This document shows, one piece after another, positions 6,691 to 18,396 of a stretch of 34,925 nucleotides of DNA; the first letter of the stretch is position 1, and each line of letters starts with the position of its first letter. Both the position numbers and the translations under genes were made by a program. The DNA comes from Lusitaniella coriacea LEGE 07157 (GTDB taxonomy: Bacteria > Cyanobacteriota > Cyanobacteriia > Cyanobacteriales > Spirulinaceae): NCBI RefSeq assembly GCF_015207425.1, contig NZ_JADEWZ010000047.1:1-34925 (forward strand), written 5' to 3'. The notes under the pieces are model-generated. The model searched no databases and was not told where the DNA came from. It saw nothing but the letters and a program-made list of their open reading frames with translations.

Positions 6691-7650
6691 CTACTTCTGT
6701 GCGTAGGCGTTGAGGGGTTCTTTGATGAACCGAATGTAGAAATGTTTGAAGGTGGAACGCAGAACGCGGGGTAAGCCGAAATCGATGGGAATCAAGGCAT
6801 CGGGAAGTTTCCAGTCGGATACTTGTAAGGCACTCGGAGAGAGGAGAGGGAAGTCAATTTCTTGGAGTTCCGGGCAAACCCCCAAACGCTGGGAAGCGAC
6901 AAGGGTGGGAATTAGGGCGGGATCGACTTGGAGAATATCGACAAAGGCGCGGTCTAGGGCAAATACGTCGGCAGATGCGCCTAGAACGCCCAGGAAGCGA
7001 GGTTCTCCGCCGCTAGGCCCGTTCCCTTGATGACCGATAATTCCGTCGATAATGGTCAATTGGGGCGCGATCGCGCGAGCAGTTTCCACTAACATTTCTC
7101 CAAAGCGTTGGGTATCTTTTCCCGCTTCTAAATGCCACCAGGCTTTCATTTTCCCCGGAACGCAGCCAAACAGGTTTTTCGTCCCCAGGGTGAGGGTGAG
7201 TTGCATATGGGACTTGACTTTGGGCAGGTTAATGACCACATCGGCATTCATCGCTTCTTTAGACAGTCGCAGGTGATTGAAGTTTTCGCTAGCGGTTGCG
7301 TAACGCTGACCGCGAAATTCTACGATGGGTAAATTTAATTCTTCTGTTAGGGGAAGATAGCCGTTATTTTTCGCCACCCCTTTCGCGCTGCCAAAAGCAG
7401 GACTGTCGCCCAAGAACGGTTCGCCTCCTGCTTCTTTGACGAGTTGGGCAACACAGTACACCAATTCGGGGCGAGTGATGCACTCTTTTCCCGGTCGTCC
7501 GGCGGTGAGAAGATTGGGTTTAAGGAGGACGCGATCGCGCGGTTTCACAAAAGCCCTCATTCCACCGAGGGGTTCGAGTAATTCTTCGAGGGATTGTCGA
7601 AGGGCAGCGATTTCGTAGGATTTGGCGGAAATTAAGCTAACAGCAGTCAT
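6691..7650 (-). CDS. DUF362 domain protein
   Basis: This 319-residue cytoplasmic protein of the DUF362 family shows the family landmarks VLLKPNLL near residue 41, GDSPAFGSAKGVAKNNGY around 81-98, and ADVVINLPKVKSHMQLTLTLGTKNLFG at about 135-161. It also has a PSGGEPRFLGVLGASADVFALDRAFVDIL region at about 211-239. Many DUF362 proteins carry C-terminal 4Fe-4S ferredoxin motifs; none is present here. The family's biochemical role is not settled. It reads toward the structured region and terminator at 6465-6490. The ATG start at 7650 is the first in frame and matches the expected short N-terminus. Confidence 0.88.
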   Translation of the reverse strand: MTAVSLISAKSYEIAALRQSLEELLEPLGGMRAFVKPRDRVLLKPNLLTAGRPGKECITRPELVYCVAQLVKEAGGEPFLGDSPAFGSAKGVAKNNGYLPLTEELNLPIVEFRGQRYATASENFNHLRLSKEAMNADVVINLPKVKSHMQLTLTLGTKNLFGCVPGKMKAWWHLEAGKDTQRFGEMLVETARAIAPQLTIIDGIIGHQGNGPSGGEPRFLGVLGASADVFALDRAFVDILQVDPALIPTLVASQRLGVCPELQEIDFPLLSPSALQVSDWKLPDALIPIDFGLPRVLRSTFKHFYIRFIKEPLNAYAQK

Positions 7651-7761
7651 AGGTTCAGGGTTGAGAGTTCAGAATTGCGTCTAATATAAATTAGATATAA
7701 GACAAATACACGCTCTTCAATAGATATGAATTCGCTATCATCTACTGACTCGAATTGAGCG

Positions 7762-8619
7762 ATGAGACACTTTGCAATAATACCTTTACTGCTTCTCTCT
7801 TTAAACCTAAACGCTTGCCGGAATCGCTCGCCATCCGAGCAAACACAAGGACTTCTAGAGGCACGGCAAGGATATCAAACCGAGTTAATTCCCAACTCGT
7901 ATCAACCGGATGGTTCAATCCCAAAACCACCCAATAATATTTTCAAGCTTGTGTATTACCCGTCATCCTCCGGACAGCTTGCAGCATATATTACACCCGA
8001 TCCGGGCGATGGGAAAAAGCGACCTGCCATGCTGTGGGCGCATGGCGGTTTTGGTGGAATTGGCAGTTGGTTTTGGGAGCCAGCTACGCCTGACAACGAT
8101 CAAACGGCAAAAGCCTTCCGAGAGGCTGGAATTGTTCTCATGGTTCCATCGTGGCGCGGCGAGAATGCGAACCCAGGGAAATTTGAACTCTTTTTTGGCG
8201 AGGTAGAAGATCTTTTAAGAGCGAGGGACTACTTGGCTCGCTTGCCCTATGTCGATTCCGAGCGGATATACCTTGCCGGACATAGTACGGGAGGCACTCT
8301 AAGTTTATTGGCTGCTACAGCACCCGCAGAGTTTCGTGCCATCTTTTCATTTGGAGGAAGACCCGATGTATCCCTTGTGGTTGCTGATGGAGAGGGGTAT
8401 GGTAACACGCCGTTTGATTACCGCGATCGCGAAGAGTCCAGATTGCGCTCGGCAATTAATTTTGTAGGCGCGATCGAATCACCAACATTTTATTTTGAAG
8501 GAGGGGACGACTATCACGAGGATGCTGTGAAGATGGAAAACCTCGCAAAACAGCATGATGTGCCGTTTGACACGATTATTATCGCTGGAGGAGATCATTT
8601 CGATTTCTGGCTCCGATAA
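7762..8619 (+). CDS. Lipoprotein alpha/beta hydrolase (prolyl-oligopeptidase-like), C-terminus cut by frameshift
   Basis: The N-terminus is a lipoprotein signal with lipobox LNAC, so the protein should be lipidated and membrane-anchored outside the cytoplasm. The body is an alpha/beta hydrolase of the dienelactone hydrolase/prolyl oligopeptidase type. It has the oxyanion-side WAHGGFGG, the nucleophile elbow AGHSTGGTL (Ser about residue 175), an EGGDDYHED acid region, and GGDHFD with the catalytic His near 279. The frame stops at 8619, but a coherent continuation lies in another frame to 8738. Adding one T to the T3 run at 8604-8606 restores [15 protein letters not shown] and about 45 further residues. 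The triad survives in the short form. Substrate is unknown. Confidence 0.82.
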   Translation: MRHFAIIPLLLLSLNLNACRNRSPSEQTQGLLEARQGYQTELIPNSYQPDGSIPKPPNNIFKLVYYPSSSGQLAAYITPDPGDGKKRPAMLWAHGGFGGIGSWFWEPATPDNDQTAKAFREAGIVLMVPSWRGENANPGKFELFFGEVEDLLRARDYLARLPYVDSERIYLAGHSTGGTLSLLAATAPAEFRAIFSFGGRPDVSLVVADGEGYGNTPFDYRDREESRLRSAINFVGAIESPTFYFEGGDDYHEDAVKMENLAKQHDVPFDTIIIAGGDHFDFWLR

Positions 8620-8738
8620 CTGCTCTTCTCGCAGAGAAAATTCTCGTTGAATGGGAAACAGGTCAACCCGTTCAAATCGATGAAGCTGAAATTCAGCAAG
8701 AATTTAATGGGTTTTTTGACACTAAAAAAGACGAGTAA
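8605..8738 (+). pseudogene. Out-of-frame C-terminal tail of the alpha/beta hydrolase
   Basis: The frame from about 8604 reads [20 protein letters not shown] and continues to a TAA at 8736-8738. It has no start or ribosome site of its own and fits as the missing amphipathic C-terminal helix of the gene upstream. A single-base deletion in the T-run at 8604-8606 explains the break. Confidence 0.7.
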
Positions 8739-8841
8739 TCAAGCTTGGCTGATAGGGAACAATACTCAATGTTGGTTAGAAGCTTAAACCCTAGCTCTCC
8801 TGTTGTTGATTCTGACGATCCCTCTTTACCCCAAAAGGGTT

Positions 8842-8879
8842 GTAGGAATTCGCATCAGGCGTGAATGTTAATTCCCTAC
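8842..8879. repeat. Hairpin with CATCAGGCGT core, dispersed repeat copy
   Basis: GTAGGAATT pairs with AATTCCCTAC around a loop holding CATCAGGCGTGAATG. The core and preceding AAGGGTT recur at about 27981-28014 with moderate similarity over some 36 bases. It sits just downstream of the bciB stop and could act as a 3' hairpin for that gene. No T-run follows. Confidence 0.45.
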
Positions 8880-8887
8880 GCGATCGC

Positions 8888-10093
8888 TCAAACCTCTGGT
8901 AACTCATACTGTCCCACAATCCGTTTCGCATATTCCGGAACGTGCGCCTCTAATTTCTCCGGATGCGTGCGTTGCACATAAAGGTAGTTGCGCGTAAAGT
9001 GAGAATCAATAGAAAATCGTGCGTACTCCAACCCTTTAGGACCCACTTTTTCAATGACCACTCCCATTAATTTTGCCGCCCACATGGGGAGAGTTACGCC
9101 TGCTTCGTAAGCGGGAATGCTCTGCTGCACGGCTTTTTTGCGATCGCCCTTAGAAAAAACATCTTGGGTATCGAGGCGATCGCGCACTAAATCTAACATC
9201 TCTTTTCCCGTATCGTTGCGCGTCACGATCCATTGCCACCCAAAAGGCGCACCCATATAGCCCACAACCAAATCCGCGAGGGAATTCACATAATCAAAAC
9301 AACTCAAACAAGACGGCGCAAAAACATCTTTCAATTTCTTGGTATTCAAGCCAAAGAAAGGGACTTTTTCAATCGAACCATCTTCATGTTTGAAATGAAC
9401 GCGAAAATCCTGCATAAACTCGTAATGCACGATAGTATCGGGAGATTTACTCGTGGTTTCGAGGAATTTCTGCAATCCTTCGCGAGTGACGTTATCCACA
9501 CAAGGGGTTCCTAACACGTAGAGTTTCTCTAACCCCAATTCCTTTTCCACCGCACGCAATGCTTGGATTTGACACCCTACGCCAATAACCAATAGCCGTT
9601 TCATTCCCGACTGTTCGATCTCCTCTAAAACGGAAAGATTGGGGGAGAGGGTGGGCTTATTCACTTTTGCAGTGAGAACTTCTTCGGGGGTTCTGGCGAT
9701 GACAGGCATCGGTTGAAAGCGATCTTCCTGCGTATTCTGTACGCAAACGACCCCTTCAACAATTCCGCGATCGAGCATTTCACAGGCAATCGTACTCACA
9801 ATCCCCGTCCACTGCGCCCCTTCAATGGGCTTTTTATTCCGCGCCGCCATCATGTCCTGATGCACGCCAAAATACCAATCGTCCTGATTATCCAAATCGC
9901 GACTGCGCCCGTGAGTAGTTTTTTCTAGGTCAGCAATTTGCTGATTGAGGAACGCGCAAGCCTCCTTCACGTAGTGAATGTAGTAGGTATCGCAAAGTCC
10001 GCATTCGCTACACAGTTCTTTTGCAGGGCGGCGACTGCTAGATTTTAAGGCTTTCGCTTTACGGTGTTTCTTTTCTTGAGAGGCGGAAGTCAT
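8888..10093 (-). CDS. bciB: Ferredoxin-dependent 3,8-divinyl chlorophyllide reductase (BciB/FrhB family)
   Basis: This 401-residue iron-sulfur flavoprotein belongs to the FrhB/coenzyme F420 hydrogenase beta-subunit family. The cyanobacterial member (Slr1923 type) reduces the 8-vinyl group of divinyl chlorophyllide with electrons from ferredoxin. Visible features are KALKSSSRRPAKELCSECGL at the N-terminus with clustered cysteines (CSECGLC and a later KEAC), GVGCQIQALRAVEKELGL, LGTPCVDNVTREGLQ and the APSCLSCFDYVN cysteine group. These fit FAD and 4Fe-4S binding. Plant HCAR belongs to the same family, but BciB is the expected cyanobacterial role. It is transcribed alone, divergent from the methyltransferase gene. 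Confidence 0.88.
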   Translation of the reverse strand: MTSASQEKKHRKAKALKSSSRRPAKELCSECGLCDTYYIHYVKEACAFLNQQIADLEKTTHGRSRDLDNQDDWYFGVHQDMMAARNKKPIEGAQWTGIVSTIACEMLDRGIVEGVVCVQNTQEDRFQPMPVIARTPEEVLTAKVNKPTLSPNLSVLEEIEQSGMKRLLVIGVGCQIQALRAVEKELGLEKLYVLGTPCVDNVTREGLQKFLETTSKSPDTIVHYEFMQDFRVHFKHEDGSIEKVPFFGLNTKKLKDVFAPSCLSCFDYVNSLADLVVGYMGAPFGWQWIVTRNDTGKEMLDLVRDRLDTQDVFSKGDRKKAVQQSIPAYEAGVTLPMWAAKLMGVVIEKVGPKGLEYARFSIDSHFTRNYLYVQRTHPEKLEAHVPEYAKRIVGQYELPEV

Positions 10094-10483
10094 TTCAATT
10101 ATTTGTTATCAGTTATCGGAACCCGATCGCGAGGCAAGAGGGGCAAGTTTTTTTAATATCTCATACATCTTACGCAATAACGGTTGTTCAAATCTGCCCA
10201 ACTCCAAGCAAGAAATTGATGAGGCGTAATTGGTAATTGTGGGAGAGGGAATAAGCTAAAACACATTCACATTAGGTATTGAGCGCTTTGTATCAAAGCC
10301 GTCACTCTCTCACCGTGTCACCGCGTCACCCTAAGTCACAATTTAAAGGTATAACAGCTTATTTGTTCGGGGTGCAGCAGGTTGGAAGGTTGCAGAGCAT
10401 TTTTTTAAGGAATGTAACGAAGGTACTAGCCCGGTGAAGGATGTCCAATACGCTTGAAAAACGTTCAGTTACCGCCCCTTTTT
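10094..10483. other. Divergent spacer between bciB and the methyltransferase gene
   Basis: These 390 bases should hold both promoters. I see no coding frame. A short CACCGTGTCACCGCGTCACC run at about 10311-10331 is a simple repeat of the same type as at the left edge of the window. No convincing terminator or operator is visible. Confidence 0.5.
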
Positions 10484-11695
10484 ATGTCAGATTCTCAATC
10501 CATTGGCAAGGCAGTTGCCAAACTTTACGATACTTATCCTTTTCCTCCCGATCCCCTTTCCGACGACGCGCCACCGGGATATAACTGGCGGTGGAATTGG
10601 CTGACGGCTTATAGTTTTTGTACCGGACGCAAACCCGCACGGCAAGAGATTCGCATTCTCGATGCGGGGTGCGGGACGGGTTCGGGAACGGATTATCTAA
10701 TTCACCTCAATCCCGATGCGGAGGTGGTGGCAATTGATTTAAGCGAGAAGGCGTTGGAGGTGGCGCAGGAACGCTGTCGCCGTTCTGGGGTTATCGAGAA
10801 ACATGCAAAACCCGTAGAGTTTCGTCAAATGCCCCTCGAACAAGCGGAAACGCTGCCGGGGACGTTCGATCTGATTAATTGCGTGGGGGTGTTGCATCAC
10901 CTCCCAGACCCGATTCAGGGGATTCGCGCAATATCGCAAAAACTCGCTCCCGGCGGACTCCTCCACATCTTTGTTTACTCGGAGTTGGGACGGCGGGAAA
11001 TTCGCTTGATGCAAGAAGCGATCGCGCTATTGCAAGGAGATCGGTACGGAGATTACCGCGATGGGGTCAAAGTGGGACGCGCTATTTTTAATGCCCTCCC
11101 AGAGAGCAATCCCATTGTTAAACAGGATAAAGAGCGTTGGTCGCTGGAGAATCATCGCGATGAGGCGTTTGCAGATATGTACGTCCATCCCCAGGAAATT
11201 GACTACAATAGCCAAACTTTATTTGAACTCATTGATGCTTCTGGGTTGGAGTTTGTAGGGTTTTCCAATCCCAGTTTTTGGCAACTCGATCGCGTGTTGG
11301 GTCAAGATTCGGAATTAATGGAACGAGCAAAAAACTTGGAATCGCGCGATCGCTACCGCCTGATCGAACTCCTCGACCCTTCCCTCGCCCACTACGAGTT
11401 TTTCCTCGCCCGTCCGCTCCTCCCAAAAATGGATTGGTCTGATGACGAGGCTTTACGCAACGCGATTCCCGAACGCAGTCCCTGTATGGAAAGTTGGCCC
11501 GGTCGCAATATTTTTGATGGGAACTATCAACTCGTGAATTTATCTAAAACGGAGTTTACTTTTTTAGAAGCTTGTGATAGAAATTCAGAACAACAGGATA
11601 CTGTGGGCAAAATAATCGCAGAAAAGGATCTCGATCTTGCCGTCGCGCGATCGCTACAGCAAAAGCAGCTCATTCTCCTCACTCCTGTTGAGTAA
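10484..11695 (+). CDS. Class I SAM-dependent methyltransferase
   Basis: This is a two-part protein. An N-terminal region has YDTYPFPPDPLSDDAPPGYNWRW. A Rossmann methyltransferase domain follows, with the SAM motif ILDAGCGTGSGTDYL, the acidic end of beta 2 VVAIDLS, NCVGVLHHLPDP as motif III/IV and LAPGGLLHIFVYSE. A C-terminal region of about 150 residues has no domain that I recognise. I chose the ATG at 10484 (403 residues); a TTG at 10454 would add ten residues, and the expected N-terminal motif begins only after the ATG. Substrate is unknown. It stands upstream of atpI with a gap of about 120 bases and is probably a separate unit. Confidence 0.82.
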   Translation: MSDSQSIGKAVAKLYDTYPFPPDPLSDDAPPGYNWRWNWLTAYSFCTGRKPARQEIRILDAGCGTGSGTDYLIHLNPDAEVVAIDLSEKALEVAQERCRRSGVIEKHAKPVEFRQMPLEQAETLPGTFDLINCVGVLHHLPDPIQGIRAISQKLAPGGLLHIFVYSELGRREIRLMQEAIALLQGDRYGDYRDGVKVGRAIFNALPESNPIVKQDKERWSLENHRDEAFADMYVHPQEIDYNSQTLFELIDASGLEFVGFSNPSFWQLDRVLGQDSELMERAKNLESRDRYRLIELLDPSLAHYEFFLARPLLPKMDWSDDEALRNAIPERSPCMESWPGRNIFDGNYQLVNLSKTEFTFLEACDRNSEQQDTVGKIIAEKDLDLAVARSLQQKQLILLTPVE

Positions 11696-11812
11696 ACAAA
11701 CTCGGCAAAATCATTTATAAATTTTTAAGAATTGTCACGCTCCCATGATAAGATTGCTTCTGGCTTGACTTCCATCGAGTCAAAAATTTGACTGAACCTA
11801 AAGTCGAGAATC

Positions 11813-12250
11813 GTGAATCAGTCCAACGCATCTCTCGAACCACCCCCCAAAAACTCGGCTCAAGAGAGTTCTTCCCCCTCTAAATCGGGAAACTCAATGG
11901 AGGAGTTCTATCAGTTGCAGCAAACCTTGTTGCAAGGAACATTAGTTCTAACCGGGATTATATTCATTCCCGTTTGGTTCTTTTACTCCCTCAGCACTGC
12001 CCTAAATTATTTACTAGGAGCCTGTGTTGGCGTGGTTTACCTAAAATTATTAGCGAGAGATGTCGAGCGCCTCGGTTCGCAACAAAAGCGTCTTGGCGCT
12101 AAAGGATTGGCTGTTTTTATTGGGTTAATTGTTATTGCTAGCCAATGGCAGCAGCTTCATATTATCCCCATATTTCTCGGATTTCTCACTTATAAAGCCG
12201 CGATTATTGTCTATATGCTGCAAACCACAGTTTTGCCAGCACAAAAGTAA
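11813..12250 (+). CDS. atpI: ATP synthase assembly protein I
   Basis: AtpI helps assemble the c-ring of the membrane sector. This 145-residue protein has a polar N-terminus of about 40 residues and four hydrophobic segments ([52 protein letters not shown] and [20 protein letters not shown]), matching cyanobacterial AtpI. The start is GTG at 11813; an ATG at 11897 (MEEFYQ) is a shorter alternative. It is the first gene of the atp cluster, so the operon promoter should lie in 11700-11800; TAAGAT at about 11749 is a possible -10. In plastid-style naming this gene is atp1. Confidence 0.9.
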   Translation: MNQSNASLEPPPKNSAQESSSPSKSGNSMEEFYQLQQTLLQGTLVLTGIIFIPVWFFYSLSTALNYLLGACVGVVYLKLLARDVERLGSQQKRLGAKGLAVFIGLIVIASQWQQLHIIPIFLGFLTYKAAIIVYMLQTTVLPAQK

Positions 12251-12319
12251 TAGACAAAGGGCAGTGTCGGGAAAAAATTGTGATTAGTGTTTTTTGATAT
12301 TTCGGGTAACTCTCGCGGA

Positions 12320-13072
12320 ATGGCAATTCTAGATAGTTTAAGTATTCTGAATTCTTTCCCTCTCGCTGAGATAGAAGTTGGCAACCACTTTTACTGGGAA
12401 ATTGGAAACCTCCGAATCCACGGTCAGGTGTTCCTCGTTTCCTGGTTCGTCATCGCTATTCTATTGCTCGCTTCTCTTGCTGCCACTCGAAATATTCAGA
12501 GAATTCCCAAAGGCATCCAAAATTTTATGGAATATGCCCTGGAATTTCTGCGAGAATTAGCAAGAAACCAGCTTGGAGAGAAAGACTATCGGCCCTGGGT
12601 GCCATTCATCGGCACGTTGTTTTTGTTCATCTTCGTGTCTAACTGGTCGGGAGCGCTTATCCCTTGGAAGATTATCGAACTTCCCGAAGGAGAATTAGCC
12701 GCGCCCACCAACGATATCAATACCACCGTTGCTTTAGCCTTACTAACCTCCCTGGCGTACTTTTACGCGGGGTTTAAGAAAAAAGGCTTGGGGTACTTTG
12801 CAAACTACGTAGAGCCAATCCCCATCCTTTTACCGATTAAAATTTTAGAAGACTTTACCAAGCCTCTATCGCTAAGTTTCCGTTTGTTTGGAAACATTTT
12901 GGCAGATGAATTGGTAGTAGCGGTATTGGTGTTTTTAGTCCCTCTATTCGTCCCTTTGCCCTTAATGGCATTAGGATTGTTTACCAGTGCGATTCAAGCC
13001 TTGGTATTTGCAACCCTGGCAGGGGCATACATTCACGAGGCGATAGAAGGACACGACGAAGAAGAACACTAA
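12320..13072 (+). CDS. atpB: F0 ATP synthase subunit a
   Basis: Subunit a forms the two proton half-channels next to the c-ring in the thylakoid membrane. The 250-residue product has five or six membrane helices and the diagnostic [20 protein letters not shown] segment with the essential arginine. A C-terminal helix ([22 protein letters not shown]) follows. I chose ATG 12320, which gives [13 protein letters not shown] leading into the usual [16 protein letters not shown]; a GTG at 12287 would add 11 residues. It follows atpI by about 70 bases. In cyanobacterial and plastid naming it is atpI. The 304-base gap to the c-subunit gene is structured. Confidence 0.96.
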   Translation: MAILDSLSILNSFPLAEIEVGNHFYWEIGNLRIHGQVFLVSWFVIAILLLASLAATRNIQRIPKGIQNFMEYALEFLRELARNQLGEKDYRPWVPFIGTLFLFIFVSNWSGALIPWKIIELPEGELAAPTNDINTTVALALLTSLAYFYAGFKKKGLGYFANYVEPIPILLPIKILEDFTKPLSLSFRLFGNILADELVVAVLVFLVPLFVPLPLMALGLFTSAIQALVFATLAGAYIHEAIEGHDEEEH

Positions 13073-13622
<550 letters not shown>

Positions 13623-13703
13623 CCTCCCTTTGTAATTCGTGTAGGGGCGCGCGCGATCGCGTCTCTACAGTGTATCTTTCAGTCCAGGTTGGAACTGTAA
13701 AAA

Positions 13704-14135
13704 ATGTTTGATTTTGATGCAACTCTGCCACTGATGGCAGCGCAATTTTTAGTTTTAACCGTCCTGCTTAATGCGGTTTTTTACAAACCCCTGACTAAAG
13801 TCCTAGACGAGCGAGATAATTACATTCGCGAAAATGAGACGAATGCGCGAGAGCGTTTGGCAAAAGCCGAGGAGTTAACTCGGCAGTACGAACAACAACT
13901 CGCCGAAGCTCGAAGGCAGTCCCAATCGGTTGTTACCGCAGCTCAGGAAGAAGCGAAAAAATATGCTGCCGAGCAAATTGCTCAAGCGCAGAAAGAAGCG
14001 CAAGCAAAACGAGAACAGGCTCAAGCAGAAATAGAACAACAAAAAGAAGATGCAATGCGCTCTTTGGAGCAGCAAGTCGATGCACTGAGCCGACAAATTC
14101 TAGAGAAACTCCTAGGGGCAGAGCTAGTCAAATAA
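13704..14135 (+). CDS. atpG: F0 ATP synthase subunit b'
   Basis: Photosynthetic bacteria build the peripheral stalk from two different b subunits; this is the shorter one (143 residues). A single N-terminal membrane helix ([23 protein letters not shown]) is followed by a long charged coiled coil rich in Glu, Gln and Ala that runs to the C-terminus. The [18 protein letters not shown] segment after the helix is characteristic of b'. It lies between the c and b genes in the usual order. The name atpG follows cyanobacterial usage; in the E. coli scheme atpG is gamma. Confidence 0.95.
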   Translation: MFDFDATLPLMAAQFLVLTVLLNAVFYKPLTKVLDERDNYIRENETNARERLAKAEELTRQYEQQLAEARRQSQSVVTAAQEEAKKYAAEQIAQAQKEAQAKREQAQAEIEQQKEDAMRSLEQQVDALSRQILEKLLGAELVK

Positions 14136-14267
14136 TCTCGGTCTGGGGAGCAAATCTTTAGAGATTTTGCCTCTTGAAATGTCGCAAGCGCGCGATCCTG
14201 ATAGGAGAGTGACGCAAGCAAATCGAAAGTTTTAAAAGATAAAGCCGCACAGTTTTAAATAGGTAAG

Positions 14268-14804
14268 ATGGGGACTTTTTGGTTATTAGCCGCAGAAGCT
14301 CATAGTTCAGGGGAAGGAGGGTTCGGTCTTAACCTCAATATTTTAGACACGAACATTATTAACCTTGCCATTCTCATTGGCGTGCTGTTTTATTACGGGC
14401 GCAAAATCGTGAGTAAAACGTTGAGCGAACGGCGTTCGAGAATTGAGGAAGCGATTCGCACTGCTGAGTCGCGTTCAAAAGAAGCTGCTTCGGCCCTTGC
14501 TGACCAGCAGCAAAAACTCGCTCAAGCTCAAGCAGAAGCAGAGCGGATTCGCAAAGCCTCTGAAGAAAGCGCTAAAACGGTCAAGGCATCAATTGCCGAG
14601 CAGACAGAGGCAGATATCAAGCGAGTGAAAGCCACTGCCGTGCAAGAGCTAAATTCCGAGCAAGAACGCGCGATCGCGCAATTGAGACAGCGCGTTGCCG
14701 AACTTGCCCTAGAACGAGTCGAATCGCAATTGAAAGAAACAATGGATTCCTCAGCTCAAACGCAATTAATCGATCGCGCGATCGCTCAGTTAGGAGGTAG
14801 CTAA
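14268..14804 (+). CDS. atpF: F0 ATP synthase subunit b
   Basis: This is the second peripheral-stalk subunit, 178 residues. The N-terminus has FGLNLNILDTNIINLAILIGVLFYYG, the membrane helix typical of AtpF, followed by KTLSERRSRIEEAIRTAE and a long Ala/Gln/Glu-rich coiled coil. It ends one base before the start of the delta gene (TAA then ATG), which implies translational coupling and fits the shared stalk role of b and delta. Confidence 0.96.
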   Translation: MGTFWLLAAEAHSSGEGGFGLNLNILDTNIINLAILIGVLFYYGRKIVSKTLSERRSRIEEAIRTAESRSKEAASALADQQQKLAQAQAEAERIRKASEESAKTVKASIAEQTEADIKRVKATAVQELNSEQERAIAQLRQRVAELALERVESQLKETMDSSAQTQLIDRAIAQLGGS

Positions 14805-15362
14805 ATGAAAGGCAGTTTATTAACTGAAGGCATCGCCGAGCCTTACGCCCAAGCGTTGATGTCAATCGCTCAGTCGAATAACTCAGCAGAACAGTTAGGG
14901 GAAGAGATTAAAGCGCTAAACGCTTTGCTGGAGAATTCCCCGGAATTGCGAGGGTTTCTGAAAAATCCAACCCTCGACGACCAAAAGAAAAAAGCAGTTT
15001 TATTGCAAATCATTGGAGAAGATGCAAGCCCTTACTTCGTCAACTTTTTAAAGTTGCTCGTTGATAAGCGACGCATTTTTGTCCTGGAAGAAATTACAGA
15101 AGCATATTTAGCCCTGCTGCGGGACATGAACCAAACCGTTCTGGCTGAGGTGACCTCCGCCGCAGAACTGAGTGATGCTCAAAAAGAAGCAGTCGAAAAT
15201 CGGGTCAAAGAAATGACCGATGCTGCCCAAGTCGAACTTAAAACTAGCGTTGACCCAGCACTGATCGGCGGTGTCATTGTGAAAGTCGGCTCTCAAGTTC
15301 TCGATGCCAGTCTCAAAGGACAACTCCGCCGGATCGGTCTGCAATTGAGCAGCGCAACCTAG
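14805..15362 (+). CDS. atpH: F1 ATP synthase subunit delta
   Basis: Delta (OSCP) joins the peripheral stalk to the top of F1. The 185-residue protein starts ATG directly after the atpF stop. An N-terminal helical domain (EGIAEPYAQALMSIAQ) and the C-terminal signature VDPALIGGVIVKVGSQVLDASLKGQLRRI are diagnostic. Cyanobacterial usage often calls this gene atpD. About 90 bases separate it from atpA. Confidence 0.96.
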   Translation: MKGSLLTEGIAEPYAQALMSIAQSNNSAEQLGEEIKALNALLENSPELRGFLKNPTLDDQKKKAVLLQIIGEDASPYFVNFLKLLVDKRRIFVLEEITEAYLALLRDMNQTVLAEVTSAAELSDAQKEAVENRVKEMTDAAQVELKTSVDPALIGGVIVKVGSQVLDASLKGQLRRIGLQLSSAT

Positions 15363-15434
15363 TGAGAAAGTCATGGGTTTAACACCTTTGGCTTTCAATA
15401 TTTCGCCTTCAACGACACCACATCTCAACCTTGA

Positions 15435-16976
<1,542 letters not shown>

Positions 16977-17063
16977 GCAATGGGGAATGGTTGAGGGGAG
17001 CGTGCTGCATTTTACTCCTCTCCATTCCCAAAACCACTCATCCAAAGCGATTACCCAATCACC

Positions 17064-18008
17064 ATGCCCAATCTCAAATCTATTCGCGATCGCATTCAGA
17101 CGGTCAAAAATACAAAAAAAATTACTGAGGCAATGCGCCTCGTTGCTGCTGCTAAAGTCCGTCGCGCTCAAGAACAAGTCACCTCAACTCGCCCTTTCGC
17201 CGACCGCCTCGCAGAAGTTCTCTACGGCTTGCAAAATCGGTTGCAGTTTGAAGATGTTAACCTTCCCCTGCTGAAAAATCGAGAGGTCAAAACGGTGGGG
17301 TTATTGGTTGTCTCTGGCGACCGGGGGTTATGTGGTGGCTACAATAACAATGTCATCAAAAGAACGGAAGCCCGCATCAAAGAGCTAAAAGCAGAAGGAA
17401 TTGATTACCGATTGATTCTGATTGGACGAAAAGCGGTTCAATATTTTGAGCGTCGCAATGCTCCCATTTTGGATAAATGGACGAATTTGGAGCAAATTCC
17501 TAATTCTGAAGAGGCATCAGAAATTGCGGATTCGCTGCTCTCGTCGTTTCTTTCTGAAACTATCGATCGCGTGGAGCTAATTTACACGAAATTTGTGTCT
17601 TTAATCAGTTCTCGACCAGTGATTCAAACGCTTCTCCCTCTCTCAACTCAAGGGTTGGAAGTAACGGATGATGAGATATTTCGTTTGACCACGCGCGGGG
17701 GCGATTTTGAAGTCACGCGGGAAAAAGTCACGCCTGAAATTCGTGCTTTTCCAAAAGATATGATCTTCGAGCAAAATCCCGCACAAATTCTTGATGCACT
17801 TTTGCCTCTTTATCTCAATAACCAGTTGCTGAGAGCTTTGCAAGAATCCGCAGCTAGCGAACTTGCGGCGCGAATGACTGCTATGAGCAATGCCAGCGAA
17901 AATGCTAGCGAACTGGTTTCAAGCCTAACGCTTTCTTACAATAAAGCACGACAAGCAGCAATTACCCAACAACTTCTTGAAGTGGTTGCTGGAGCAGAGG
18001 CACTGTAA
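17064..18008 (+). CDS. atpC: F1 ATP synthase subunit gamma
   Basis: Gamma is the central rotor shaft. The 314-residue protein starts [21 protein letters not shown] and ends with the signature [18 protein letters not shown] and a C-terminal helix. It is longer than the E. coli protein because of the insertion typical of photosynthetic organisms (about residues 195-230, around [22 protein letters not shown]). The only cysteine I see is in [10 protein letters not shown], so the redox-switch cysteine pair of plastid gamma is absent, as in other cyanobacteria. It is the last gene of the cluster and is followed by a strong terminator. In the E. coli scheme it is atpG. Confidence 0.97.
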   Translation: MPNLKSIRDRIQTVKNTKKITEAMRLVAAAKVRRAQEQVTSTRPFADRLAEVLYGLQNRLQFEDVNLPLLKNREVKTVGLLVVSGDRGLCGGYNNNVIKRTEARIKELKAEGIDYRLILIGRKAVQYFERRNAPILDKWTNLEQIPNSEEASEIADSLLSSFLSETIDRVELIYTKFVSLISSRPVIQTLLPLSTQGLEVTDDEIFRLTTRGGDFEVTREKVTPEIRAFPKDMIFEQNPAQILDALLPLYLNNQLLRALQESAASELAARMTAMSNASENASELVSSLTLSYNKARQAAITQQLLEVVAGAEAL

Positions 18009-18052
18009 GGTGGCAATGGTATAAAATTTGCTTTTATTGATAGCTTTTTCTT

Positions 18053-18087
18053 GCGCTCGATATTAATCGAGCGCTTTTATTTTTTTG
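18053..18087 (+). terminator. Intrinsic terminator of the atp operon
   Basis: GCGCTCGAT pairs perfectly with ATCGAGCGC around the loop ATTA (18053-18074), and TTTTATTTTTTT follows at once. It lies 45 bases past the gamma stop codon and ends the ATP synthase operon. Confidence 0.93.
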
Positions 18088-18396
18088 TTGAAAACAAAGT
18101 TTTTTAACAATTTTACGGGCGTTAATTTAAAGAGTTGTTTTGGGGAAAATCTAAAGAACTGTGAAGCTCGATCGCGGGACGAACGTCCCTTGATAGGATG
18201 CTTTTATAGCCACTTGCAGAAGCAGCTTTAAATATCTCTCAACAAGAATTTAGGCGAAGTCAAGTTGTGGTGAATACAACTAGCAAATCGATTGCGATTT
18301 CTTGAAACAGACTTCCTTGAGTTCGCTTTGTTTGATATATTCTCCGTTGAGAGAAAAAATATTGCTGGATTTTTAAGAAAAACCGCAGGATATCTG
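18088..18396. other. Spacer after the atp terminator
   Basis: These roughly 300 bases hold no supported gene. A small hairpin GGGAC-GAAC-GTCCC lies at 18176-18189. The promoter of the following secreted-protein gene should be here, but I cannot place it. Confidence 0.4.
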
